8,269 bases of DNA from assembly GCA_023300205.1 (NCBI GenBank), contig JALZVD010000117.1:1-8269 (forward strand), given 5' to 3'. The notes beneath the pieces are model-generated. The model did not search any database and was not told the origin of the DNA. It saw only the letters and a list, made by a program, of their open reading frames with translations. This document shows, piece after piece, positions 1 through 6,118 of this stretch; the first letter of the stretch is position 1; each line of letters opens with the position of its first letter. The stretch comes from Akkermansiaceae bacterium. GTDB lineage: Bacteria; Verrucomicrobiota; Verrucomicrobiia; Verrucomicrobiales; Akkermansiaceae. The position numbers were made by a program, and so were the translations under genes.

Positions 1-542
1 CCGATACGACCTAGTTTTCTTGGTGCGTCATCAATAGTAAACTCGAGGGAATTTCCGTCACCAAGGTAGATTTCACATTCGATAATTACATTCACGGGTT
101 TGGGGTTTTTTATCACCATGTGGGCTTTATGCTTTTTCCCAGGATCTTGAGTTGCTGAAATGGAGTTATCTTTGCAGACCCACTCACCGCTTGAAACTCG
201 CCAGCCATCATGGTTTTCAAAGTTAGTTTCATATAAGAGCTTACCTTTTGTAGAAACTTTTAGTTTGCGTTCAATTGGATTACCCTGCTGATTTAGCGTT
301 TTATTACTGACCCACTTCTTGATGTAGTCCTGATCTTCAGGGCTAAGTGTATCTATGGCAATGTTATAAGATTTCCCATTTTTGAGAAGCTTTACTGTTC
401 CATCTTTCTCTTCCACTAACTGAGCTGTAATAACTTTACCTTCATTATTTGTCCATGAGCGGGTAGCCTCGGCATCACTATGGATTACTAGAGTTAGCGA
501 CATAAGAGCTATTATGGTGAGCCTGTATAAATTAATTTTCAT
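1..542 (-). CDS. Secreted SHD1-domain protein with lectin-like domain (C-terminus missing)
   Basis: Reading the minus strand from the ATG at 542-540 gives 180 codons without a stop before the left window edge, so the gene is 3'-partial. Residues 1-26 look like a signal peptide: Lys/Arg near the start, a hydrophobic core (LTIIALMSLTLVI) and a possible AEA cleavage site at 24-26. Residues 28-78 (RSWTNNEGKVITAQLV ... LSPEDQDYIKKW) match the SHD1 (SLA1 homology 1) module that is common in exported proteins of Planctomycetota and Verrucomicrobiota. From about residue 102 (LLYETNFENHDGW) a beta-rich LamG or DUF1080-like domain begins and continues past the edge. The role is probably extracellular or periplasmic binding of glycan or protein; no catalytic residue is visible. 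It lies beyond the terminator of the metabolic operon, so it is likely a separate transcription unit. No Shine-Dalgarno sequence precedes the start. The domain calls are from memory of the families, and the function is not assigned. Confidence 0.8.
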   Translation of the reverse strand, partial: MKINLYRLTIIALMSLTLVIHSDAEATRSWTNNEGKVITAQLVEEKDGTVKLLKNGKSYNIAIDTLSPEDQDYIKKWVSNKTLNQQGNPIERKLKVSTKGKLLYETNFENHDGWRVSSGEWVCKDNSISATQDPGKKHKAHMVIKNPKPVNVIIECEIYLGDGNSLEFTIDDAPRKLGRI

Positions 543-586
543 ATTTAATTGTAATGAGCGAAGGGTGGGGAGGATAGTATTTTTCC

Positions 587-623
587 AAAAAAAAGAGGCT
601 CATTATTACAATGAGCCTCTTTT
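587..623 (-). terminator. Intrinsic terminator of the metabolic operon
   Basis: A perfect 14-bp inverted repeat (591-604 and 610-623) encloses a 5-nt loop (605-609). Read on the minus strand, the second arm ends in TTTT and runs into TTTT at 590-587, giving eight U residues in the transcript. The hairpin starts 22 nt after the stop of the lsrF-like gene. This is a textbook Rho-independent terminator and sets the 3' end of the operon. On the plus strand the right arm ends in only four T, so termination in that direction would be weaker. Confidence 0.93.
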
Positions 624-645
624 GTGAATTGATTTTGGTGATGAC

Positions 646-1512
646 TTAGAGGTCGTTATACATCTGGAAGCCTTCAGCTGGTGAGAGGCCGTCATGTACG
701 ACGCCTTTAACCGCTTTCATCATAGCGAGTGGTTTCTCTGACTGGAATACGTTACGTCCCATGTCGACACCTGAAGCACCACAGTTGATTGCCTTGTAGC
801 AGAGGTCGAGTGCGTCTAGCTCAGGAAGCTTCTTGCCACCTGCGATAACGATTGGCACTGGGCATGCAGCGACTACGTTTTCGAATCCTTCTGTGTAGTA
901 TGTCTTCACGATGCTAGCGCCGTTTTCAGCACATACGCGTGAAGCAAGACCGAAGTAACGTGCGTCACGAGCCATTGCCTTACCTACAGCAGTAACACCC
1001 ATTACTGGTATGTCATACTTCTGGCCGATGTCTACTAGCTTACTGAAGTTGCGGATAGTGATCGCTTCTGTGTCAGCATCACCTACTGCAAGCATTGCTG
1101 CCATGCATGACACGTTGAGACGGATAGCGTCTTCCTCAGAGATGAGGACATTGTCGTTCATTTCTGTAAGGATCGTAGTACCTGTATCTGTACGAAGGCA
1201 GAGTGGCTTACTGTTCTCAGGTGGGATGGATGAGCGGATCATTCCACGGCAACCCATGAGGCAGTCTGCCTCTTCTGCGAGTGGTGCGATGTTTAGGTCG
1301 ATACGCTCAAGACCAGATGTAGGTCCCATGAGGAAACCGTGGTCAAATGCGAGCATGACTGTGCGTCCTGACTGCTTGTTGAAGATGCGTGACATGCGGT
1401 TTTTGATTCCCCATGATTGGTTAGCAATACCTTTTAGGTAAAATTTGCTAGTGTCTGCTGGTGTGTTGTGTCCGAAGTTATCTCCGTCTCTGATGTCGTC
1501 TAAGTCTGCCAT
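646..1512 (-). CDS. lsrF: LsrF-type 3-hydroxy-5-phosphonooxypentane-2,4-dione thiolase (class I aldolase fold)
   Basis: The 288-residue product closely resembles E. coli LsrF (291 residues) along its whole length, including the N-terminus MADLDDI.DG..FG, the AFDHG motif (residues 55-59), GPTSGLERIDL (63-73), DARYF (183-187), CPVPIVIAGGKKLPE (217-231) and GASGVDMGRN (245-254). The Schiff-base lysine of LsrF is Lys203, and here Lys203 lies in the matching IVKTYY segment. In the autoinducer-2 pathway the family member moves an acetyl group from a C5 dione phosphate to CoA, giving acetyl-CoA and dihydroxyacetone phosphate. The protein should be cytoplasmic. It is the last gene of the operon, 55 nt after the dehydrogenase stop, and is followed by a terminator. 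None of lsrACDB, lsrK, lsrR or lsrG is nearby, so the natural substrate may be a related C5 or C6 keto-sugar phosphate and not AI-2. The family call is very secure; the physiological role is open. Confidence 0.9.
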   Translation of the reverse strand: MADLDDIRDGDNFGHNTPADTSKFYLKGIANQSWGIKNRMSRIFNKQSGRTVMLAFDHGFLMGPTSGLERIDLNIAPLAEEADCLMGCRGMIRSSIPPENSKPLCLRTDTGTTILTEMNDNVLISEEDAIRLNVSCMAAMLAVGDADTEAITIRNFSKLVDIGQKYDIPVMGVTAVGKAMARDARYFGLASRVCAENGASIVKTYYTEGFENVVAACPVPIVIAGGKKLPELDALDLCYKAINCGASGVDMGRNVFQSEKPLAMMKAVKGVVHDGLSPAEGFQMYNDL

Positions 1513-1538
1513 AATGGTAGTTTGTTTATTGTTATTAG

Positions 1539-1552
1539 TTTGGTTGGTTTGT
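1539..1552 (-). repeat. C/A-rich 14-mer in the lsrF leader, copy 1
   Basis: Minus-strand sequence ACAAACCAACCAAA, 27 nt before the lsrF start, recurs with one mismatch in the leader of the dehydrogenase gene (2453-2466). The 55-nt gap holding it contains a single G on the coding strand, and there is no Shine-Dalgarno sequence. It could be a translation-enhancing leader or a protein/sRNA site, or simply biased composition. Confidence 0.5.
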
Positions 1553-1567
1553 CTTTTTGTTAGAAAA

Positions 1568-2449
1568 TTATATTACGCGGTCGTTGCCTCCGTCGATAGG
1601 GATTTGTGATCCTGTGGTAGCGCAGAATACTGGTCCGGCGACACAGCTCACCATGCGGGCTATGTCAGTGGATTTGATTTCTGTGCGGAGTAGGTTTTTG
1701 GTTTTGTATTCTTGGACTGTCATGCCGTAACGTGTGGCGGACTTCTGAAGAGCTTCTTCTGTCCAGATCTCGGTGTCGAATACCGCGTCTGGGTGAATGG
1801 TGTTTACGCGGACTCCGTCTGCGGCGAGTTCAAGGGCTGCTACACGGGCGAGCTGAGTGACGCCAGCCTTGGTGACTGAGTAGGCAGCAGCTCCTGGTCC
1901 GGGTGCGCTGAAGTTACGTGATCCAATAATGAGGATGGATGGAGAGAAGCCGTGTTTGATGTATGGGATGGAGAACTTGAGAAATCTCTGAGTGGCGGTG
2001 AGGTTGATGAGGAGGTGGAGGTCCCAGCTTTTGTCTAGCTCTTCTATGTATTCACCTGCTTTGAAGATTCCTGCGTTTGCTACGATGATGTCGATACCGC
2101 CGTATTCTGCTGCGACTGCGTCAACTGCTGCTTGGAATTTCTCGTTATTTGTGATGTCACATACTACTCCGCTGATGCCTTCACCGCTGAGGTTTTTAGT
2201 GATGTCTGGGTTGATGTCCATTCCTACGACGACTGCGCCGTCTGCGTGGAGACGCTCTGCAGTGGCTCTGCCGATACCGCCGCAGGCTCCTGTGACGATG
2301 GCTACTTTACCGAGGTGTGGCTTGGATTCATTTAGCTCTGGCTGGAATGGCTTACGTGCTTTCGCGATGGCTAGAGCGTCTGCTCCTGCTCCTGCGGCGT
2401 CTTTTGCCTGCTGGAGAATGTTGGTTACTGTTGTGAGTTGGTTAGACAT
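1568..2449 (-). CDS. Short-chain dehydrogenase, like the C-terminal half of RhaD/YuxG bifunctional aldolase-dehydrogenases
   Basis: This is a 293-residue classical SDR. The Rossmann glycine motif is TGACGGIG (residues 53-60), Asp78 ends strand beta-2 (which favours NAD+ over NADP+), and NAG is at 125-127. The catalytic tetrad is visible as Asn149, Ser177, Tyr190 and Lys194 (YSVTK). The C-terminal segment HPDAVFDTEIWTEE (219-232) and the ending IPIDGGNDRVI are typical of the SDR half of bifunctional aldolase/short-chain dehydrogenases of the RhaD/YuxG kind, which oxidise lactaldehyde or sugar-derived alcohols. No aldolase domain is attached. Residues 1-46 form an Ala/Lys-rich, partly helical leader that precedes the SDR fold and may correspond to the linker of the fused proteins. 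It lies 36 nt after the epimerase stop, in the middle of the operon. The likely job is oxidation of a hydroxyl in a sugar-derived intermediate; the substrate is unknown. Confidence 0.88.
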   Translation of the reverse strand: MSNQLTTVTNILQQAKDAAGAGADALAIAKARKPFQPELNESKPHLGKVAIVTGACGGIGRATAERLHADGAVVVGMDINPDITKNLSGEGISGVVCDITNNEKFQAAVDAVAAEYGGIDIIVANAGIFKAGEYIEELDKSWDLHLLINLTATQRFLKFSIPYIKHGFSPSILIIGSRNFSAPGPGAAAYSVTKAGVTQLARVAALELAADGVRVNTIHPDAVFDTEIWTEEALQKSATRYGMTVQEYKTKNLLRTEIKSTDIARMVSCVAGPVFCATTGSQIPIDGGNDRVI

Positions 2450-2452
2450 AAA

Positions 2453-2466
2453 TTTAGTTGGTTTGT
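2453..2466 (-). repeat. C/A-rich 14-mer in the SDR leader, copy 2
   Basis: Minus-strand ACAAACCAACTAAA, ending 3 nt before the dehydrogenase ATG, differs by one base from the 14-mer at 1539-1552. The surrounding 36-nt gap (2450-2485) has no G on the coding strand. Confidence 0.5.
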
Positions 2467-2485
2467 ATTTGTTTAGATTGTTTGT

Positions 2486-3166
2486 TTATGCAGATGCGAT
2501 TGATGTATTCATTTCCGCGATGTTTGCAGCTGCGTCGTTGCCGTCGAAGACTGCGCTGCCGGTGACGATGAGGTCAGGCTTGAGTGCGGCGATGTCTGCG
2601 ATGTTGTTCTTTTTGACTGCGCCGTCGATAGCGATGACGAGGTTTGATTTGAGTTTGCGTAGTTTGTTGATGCGCTCGGCTACGAGGTCGAAGAATGTTT
2701 CTTTCCCTGTGTCTGGGCCGATGGCGAGGACGAATACGACGTCGATTTTATCGAGGTATGGGGTGATTTTTTCTAGTGGTGTGGAGGGGTAGATGCCGAC
2801 ACTGCAGAGTGCATCTGATGCGTTGAGGAGCTCGAGGTTTTCTTCAAATTTCTCAGTGTGCTCAGGGTGAACTGTGATGATGTTAGCTCCGGCGCCGAGG
2901 AAGTCTGCGATGTGGTTTTCTGGGTTACTGACTAGTAGGTGGACGTCCTTGATGAGGTTTGTCTTGATGCCTGCAAGGAATGGGGCTCCTACGGTGATTT
3001 TAGGCCATGCGTGGCCGTCCATGACGTCGATATGGAGGAGGTTGACTCCTTCGTTTTCGAGGATGGCTACTTCTTGTCCTTGGTTCATCATGCATCCTGT
3101 GAGGGTGCCGATGCTGAGCTGAGGGGTTCCGGTCTTTAGTTTAGAAATGAGTGCTTGTTTAGACAT
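2486..3166 (-). CDS. Ribulose-phosphate 3-epimerase family protein with an altered active-site loop
   Basis: The 226-residue protein has the normal length of the Rpe TIM-barrel family. The metal and catalytic set is intact: His45 and Asp47 in HIDVMDGH (45-52), His76 in DVHLLV (74-79), and Asp181 in IDGAV (180-184). The phosphate-binding end GSAVF (203-207) is also kept. The usual flexible loop M-S/T-V-N/E-P-G-F-G/S-G-Q is replaced by LAIGPDTGKE (147-156), and the DGGV motif reads DGAV. Family members move a hydroxyl configuration at C3 of a ketose phosphate, with a divalent metal and two aspartates. The changed loop sits over the substrate, so the protein may work on a ketose phosphate other than ribulose 5-phosphate. 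It starts 4 nt after the Tm-1-like gene stop, which suggests translational coupling. A housekeeping rpe would not be expected inside a catabolic operon, which also favours a specialised substrate. Confidence 0.85.
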   Translation of the reverse strand: MSKQALISKLKTGTPQLSIGTLTGCMMNQGQEVAILENEGVNLLHIDVMDGHAWPKITVGAPFLAGIKTNLIKDVHLLVSNPENHIADFLGAGANIITVHPEHTEKFEENLELLNASDALCSVGIYPSTPLEKITPYLDKIDVVFVLAIGPDTGKETFFDLVAERINKLRKLKSNLVIAIDGAVKKNNIADIAALKPDLIVTGSAVFDGNDAAANIAEMNTSIASA

Positions 3167-3170
3167 GAAA

Positions 3171-4394
3171 TTAGTTTTTCTCGATGATTTGGATGAGGGT
3201 TGAGACTGCGTGCTCGACGAATGCAGGGTCTTCTGCTGTGTAGTCTAGAGCTTCTACTTTGATGGTGTCTGGGAGGTGCTTTTGGAGTGATTGCCAGTAG
3301 GTTGCATCTAGTTCTGGGTTGTAGAGTTCACCGCCTACAGCTGAGTAGCTAGAGACTCCTTTTAGGGGCATGAGGAATACGGTATTTTTGTTAGAGTGCT
3401 TGAGGCGCTGCCCGATGTTCTGGGCGATTTTGTCTTGTTCTGCTGCATTTAGACGGGGAACGAAAACGTATGGTGTATGCCATGTGACCATGTGGTCTTC
3501 GTAGCCAGCTGGGATTTTACTAGGCTCTTGAACGAGTAGTCCGAGGTGTTCAGATCCGCCTGGGCAGATGACTTGTGGGATGCCGAGCTTGCCGGCAACT
3601 GTGAGGCGCTCTGGGCCTGAGGCGCGGAGGGCGTCAAATGTGGCGTCTGCGATTTCTCCCATGGCGTAGTCAAATACGGCTGTGATGATGCCTTCTTTGA
3701 TCATTTGCTCCATGGCTTCACCGCCTGCGCCGATGGCGTGGAAGGTGATGACTTCATAGCCTGCTTTTTCAAAGAGGTCGATGGCGTGCATGGCGCCTTT
3801 GGTGAGGACGCCGAGGTTTGTCATGCCGATGACTCCTTTGGCTTCTGACTTAGTGATGCTTCGTTCTACGAGTGACATGCCGTATGCTGCTGCTGCTGCG
3901 TTGGCGATGATTTTACGAGAGAATACGTTGAGTCCGAGGATGTCTGATACTGCGAACATCATGGTGATGTCCTTGATGCCTACGAATGGTCCGACGTCTC
4001 CTGATGCTGCGGTGGAGAGCATGACCTTAGGGAAGCCATAAGGTAGTGCTTGGAGTACTGGGGCGCATGTTGATGTGCCTTGGGTTCCGCCGAGTGTGAC
4101 GACTCCGTGGATGGCGTCTTTGCCGATGAGGTTTAGGAGTGTTTTCTTAGCTCCTTCTGTGACGAATGGTCCAGATGCTTCACGGCTAGGCTTAAGGAGG
4201 AGGTTCTTGAGTGAGCCGCCTCCTTTTTCAATGACGTCTGCTCTTGAGATGTCTGCCTTAATACCAGCTTCTCCTACGACACCGATGTCAATAATCAGTG
4301 CTTTTCCGCCAAGTGTCTCGATTTCCTCGCGCATCAGATTTGCTTCTGCGGCTTTGGTATCAAGGGTGGCTAGTATGGCTATAACTTTTGACAT
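3171..4394 (-). CDS. Tm-1-like ATP-binding / UPF0261 family protein
   Basis: The product has 407 residues from the ATG at 4394-4392. This start lies 25 nt after the preceding stop and gives the usual family N-terminus MSKVIAILATLDTK. A longer reading from 4571 would overlap the upstream gene by about 150 nt and adds a low-complexity Ser/Gln stretch, so it was not chosen. Recognisable segments are LGGTQGTSTC (101-110), LSTAASGDVGPFVGIKDITM (126-145), FHAIGAGGEAME (218-229), GIPQVICPGG (271-280) and LMPLKGVSSYS (341-351). These fit UPF0261 (Pfam Tm-1-like family), which has two Rossmann-like domains and no signal peptide. In tomato Tm-1 this domain binds ATP and is fused to a TIM barrel like the one encoded immediately upstream here. 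The reaction is not established to my knowledge. In this operon it could be the ATP-using step, since no ordinary sugar kinase is present; that is inference. Confidence 0.9.
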   Translation of the reverse strand: MSKVIAILATLDTKAAEANLMREEIETLGGKALIIDIGVVGEAGIKADISRADVIEKGGGSLKNLLLKPSREASGPFVTEGAKKTLLNLIGKDAIHGVVTLGGTQGTSTCAPVLQALPYGFPKVMLSTAASGDVGPFVGIKDITMMFAVSDILGLNVFSRKIIANAAAAAYGMSLVERSITKSEAKGVIGMTNLGVLTKGAMHAIDLFEKAGYEVITFHAIGAGGEAMEQMIKEGIITAVFDYAMGEIADATFDALRASGPERLTVAGKLGIPQVICPGGSEHLGLLVQEPSKIPAGYEDHMVTWHTPYVFVPRLNAAEQDKIAQNIGQRLKHSNKNTVFLMPLKGVSSYSAVGGELYNPELDATYWQSLQKHLPDTIKVEALDYTAEDPAFVEHAVSTLIQIIEKN

Positions 4395-4419
4395 GGTGTG
4401 ATTGGGTTGAGTTGAAGAA

Positions 4420-5277
4420 TTATGAGAAGCGGAGGTCTGCGAAGTCTTTTGCTGCTTTAGAGACTGCAACTTCGATTGGGAGGCGCTCTGTGGATGATCC
4501 TGTCCAGAATCCGTGTCCAGTTGTGTTGTCCAGGATGTACTGGGCATCAGCTGGCTTCTCGAGTGCTGCACCGTGTGCTACGAGGATCACGTCTGGGTGA
4601 ACTTCGCGGCACTTAGCGTATGCTTCTTCGGTGAGGGCAGCTGTTTCGTCGAGTGTCATTCCGCCTTGGTATCCTTTGAGTCCGCCTTGGGTAGTTCCTG
4701 CGTGGAAGCAGAAGATGTGTGGCTTGGCTTCACCGCAGATACGGATGGAGTCTTCTAGTGTGAATCCGAGACCAACTGAAACCATGTCCATTTCTTCACG
4801 AGCGTATCTGAGCATTTCGATTTCGTTGTCGAGTGTGATGCCTGCTGAGCTCATTACTTTGAAGATTTCTGAGTCTTTATCAACGTATGAGATGGATGGT
4901 CCGATGTTAGATACGGCTTGAACTCCCATGTCCTTGCACTGCTGGAGAACCATGTGCATGTCCTTTAGTGGGTCGTTAGCGTTGAGGCATGCGCAGACGA
5001 ATGATTTTCCGTCGAGTGCTGGCATGATGTCTTCACGTGTGTAGTCGAGAGTTTGTTTATTAGAGTCTAGGATAGGCCACATCATTGACATGGTTCCCAT
5101 TCCGTTTGCACGGAGACGAGCGCCTGAGAATGTGTTGATGCAGTCTGTGCCTGCTTGCTCTTGGAGCTTAGCTACGAGACCTGATCCAGCGGATGAGATC
5201 ATGATAGGAAGGCGGTTATCGACTTTGTTTTTGAGATTGGCGAGAATTGTTTCAGTTGAGATGCGTTTAGTGATCAT
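4420..5277 (-). CDS. PEP-hydrolase-family TIM-barrel protein (C-terminal half of Tm-1)
   Basis: This 285-residue cytoplasmic protein carries the signature stretches of the PEP_hydrolase TIM-barrel family: GSGLVAK (31-37), INTFSGARLRANGMG (47-61), GVQAVSNIGPSI (118-129), FHAGTTQGGLKGY (191-203), AHGAALEKPADAQYIL (234-249) and FWTGSSTERLPIE (257-269). The family is related to the phosphoenolpyruvate mutase/isocitrate lyase-like barrels in name and annotation, but its true reaction is poorly defined. In plants and fungi the same domain is fused behind a UPF0261 domain; here the two are separate genes in the opposite order, 25 nt apart, so they probably act together. It is the first metabolic gene after the AraC-type regulator, behind a 101-nt gap that is the best place for an operon promoter. 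The leader has no G in the last 29 nt and no Shine-Dalgarno sequence. The family assignment is firm; the function is not. Confidence 0.88.
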   Translation of the reverse strand: MITKRISTETILANLKNKVDNRLPIMISSAGSGLVAKLQEQAGTDCINTFSGARLRANGMGTMSMMWPILDSNKQTLDYTREDIMPALDGKSFVCACLNANDPLKDMHMVLQQCKDMGVQAVSNIGPSISYVDKDSEIFKVMSSAGITLDNEIEMLRYAREEMDMVSVGLGFTLEDSIRICGEAKPHIFCFHAGTTQGGLKGYQGGMTLDETAALTEEAYAKCREVHPDVILVAHGAALEKPADAQYILDNTTGHGFWTGSSTERLPIEVAVSKAAKDFADLRFS

Positions 5278-5378
5278 ATGTTTGTTAGTTGTTGGTTGAA
5301 ATGTAGCGCGTGGCTTTAGGTTGGTCTTGCATTATTTTGGCAAAGTTTTGAACGAAATCGTCAGAAGGCAAGTTTTAT
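5278..5378 (-). promoter_or_regulatory. Probable control region of the metabolic operon
   Basis: This 101-nt gap between the AraC-type regulator and the first enzyme gene is the longest between the metabolic genes. It holds the direct repeat described at 5339-5376 and an AATAAT hexamer at 5336-5331 (minus strand) that could serve as a -10 box, although no good -35 box lies at standard spacing. I see no terminator hairpin after the regulator, so read-through from upstream is possible. A regulator-dependent promoter with a poor -35 would fit AraC-type activation; this is inference. Confidence 0.45.
5339..5376 (-). repeat. Imperfect direct repeat, candidate AraC-type operator
   Basis: On the minus strand AAAACTTGCC (5376-5367) is followed by AAAACTTTGCC (5349-5339), start-to-start distance 27 nt. 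The two copies differ by one inserted T. AraC-family activators usually bind tandem direct repeats close to or overlapping the -35 region, and the second copy ends beside the possible -10 AATAAT (5336-5331). The gene for such a regulator ends directly upstream. The repeat is seen in the sequence; its function is inferred. Confidence 0.4.
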
Positions 5379-6113
5379 TTATTTAATTCTGAATCGTGAT
5401 CGATAGGAAGATGGGGGTTCTTTCATGATTTTTGAGAACTCACGAGAGAAGTGGCTTTGGTCTGCAAAGCCGCATTCGTAGCTGATTTCTGCGAAACTCT
5501 TGGTGGTCTGGACGATTTTGTGGCAGGCTTCTTGGATGCGGAGGTGGCGGATATATTCTTTAGGGGTCATGCTGAAACATGCTTTAAATTTCCTTAGGAA
5601 TGAGCTGAGTGAGAGGTGGACGCTGGCGGCTAGTTCGGTGATGGGGAGGTTTTCGCGGAAGGACTCATGGATGGTGTCTAGAGCTTCACCGAGTTCTTCA
5701 TTTTTATTCATGGAGGTGGTGCCTTGACTAAATGGGCGGGTGACGCCAACGATGCCGCAGATGGCTCCGTTTTTGTCTAGGAGGGGTTTTTTGGTGGTGG
5801 TGGACCAGTCGACAAAGCCGTTTCCGCGTGGGACGAGTTCTACACGGTTGATGATGGACTCGCCGGTTTCTAGGATGAGGATGTCGTCTTTGAGGATTTC
5901 TTTGTATAGATTTGGCGGCATGAAGTCTTGATCGCTTTTGCCGAGGATGCCTGCTGGGTCTTCGACATCGAAAATCTCAATGAGCTTTTTGTTGTATGCG
6001 ACGTATCGTTTGTCTAGGCCTTTAACAAAGTATACGAAGCCTGGGAGATCATCGAAGATGCCTGCAATCACGTTACTTACGTGGTGAGTTTGAAAGAAAT
6101 CGTCATTTTGCAT
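5379..6113 (-). CDS. AraC-family transcriptional regulator with N-terminal PAS domain
   Basis: The ATG at 6113-6111 gives a 244-residue protein. It lies 5 nt after the kinase stop and leads directly into the PAS fold, so I prefer it over an in-frame ATG at 6212 that would overlap the kinase by about 94 nt. Residues 20-128 form a PAS domain (LPGFVYFVKGLDKRYVAYN at 23-41, then ILGKSDQDFMPP at 56-67 and a strand-rich end IVGVTRPF). Residues 146-242 hold the AraC double helix-turn-helix: the first helix pair at about 158-177, the second at about 207-230 with the typical ISYECGFADQSHFSREF. Most sugar-sensing AraC proteins carry a cupin or periplasmic-binding-like sensor, so the PAS suggests sensing of a small ligand or redox state. 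Its place directly upstream of the enzyme genes makes it the likely local activator; the ligand is unknown. Confidence 0.9.
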   Translation of the reverse strand: MQNDDFFQTHHVSNVIAGIFDDLPGFVYFVKGLDKRYVAYNKKLIEIFDVEDPAGILGKSDQDFMPPNLYKEILKDDILILETGESIINRVELVPRGNGFVDWSTTTKKPLLDKNGAICGIVGVTRPFSQGTTSMNKNEELGEALDTIHESFRENLPITELAASVHLSLSSFLRKFKACFSMTPKEYIRHLRIQEACHKIVQTTKSFAEISYECGFADQSHFSREFSKIMKEPPSSYRSRFRIK

Positions 6114-6118
6114 GGCGT

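Noticed and set aside
543..590. Promoter for the SHD1 gene
   Set aside because: TACTAT at 579-574 is a weak -10 match, and no -35 box lies 16-19 nt upstream, a stretch that falls inside the terminator stem.
646..1512. A complete AI-2 (lsr) uptake and processing operon
   Set aside because: Only the lsrF-like gene is present; no lsr transporter, kinase, isomerase or repressor gene is in the window.
1992..2792. Long plus-strand open frame (266 codons) antisense to the SDR and epimerase genes
   Set aside because: It spans two well-recognised minus-strand genes and their gap, has no family features, and is rich in Ala/Ser/Met/Pro as expected from reading these codons backwards. Other plus-strand open frames in the window were rejected for the same reason.
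4395..4571. N-terminal extension of the Tm-1-like protein by 59 residues
   Set aside because: It overlaps the upstream gene, is low-complexity Ser/Gln/Thr, and the UPF0261 fold starts exactly at the Met at 4394.
3171..5277. Antiviral or phage-defence system, because tomato Tm-1 inhibits a virus
   Set aside because: Tm-1 acts by binding a plant-virus replicase. The bacterial homologues here sit among sugar-metabolism enzymes, with no nuclease, toxin or other defence gene.
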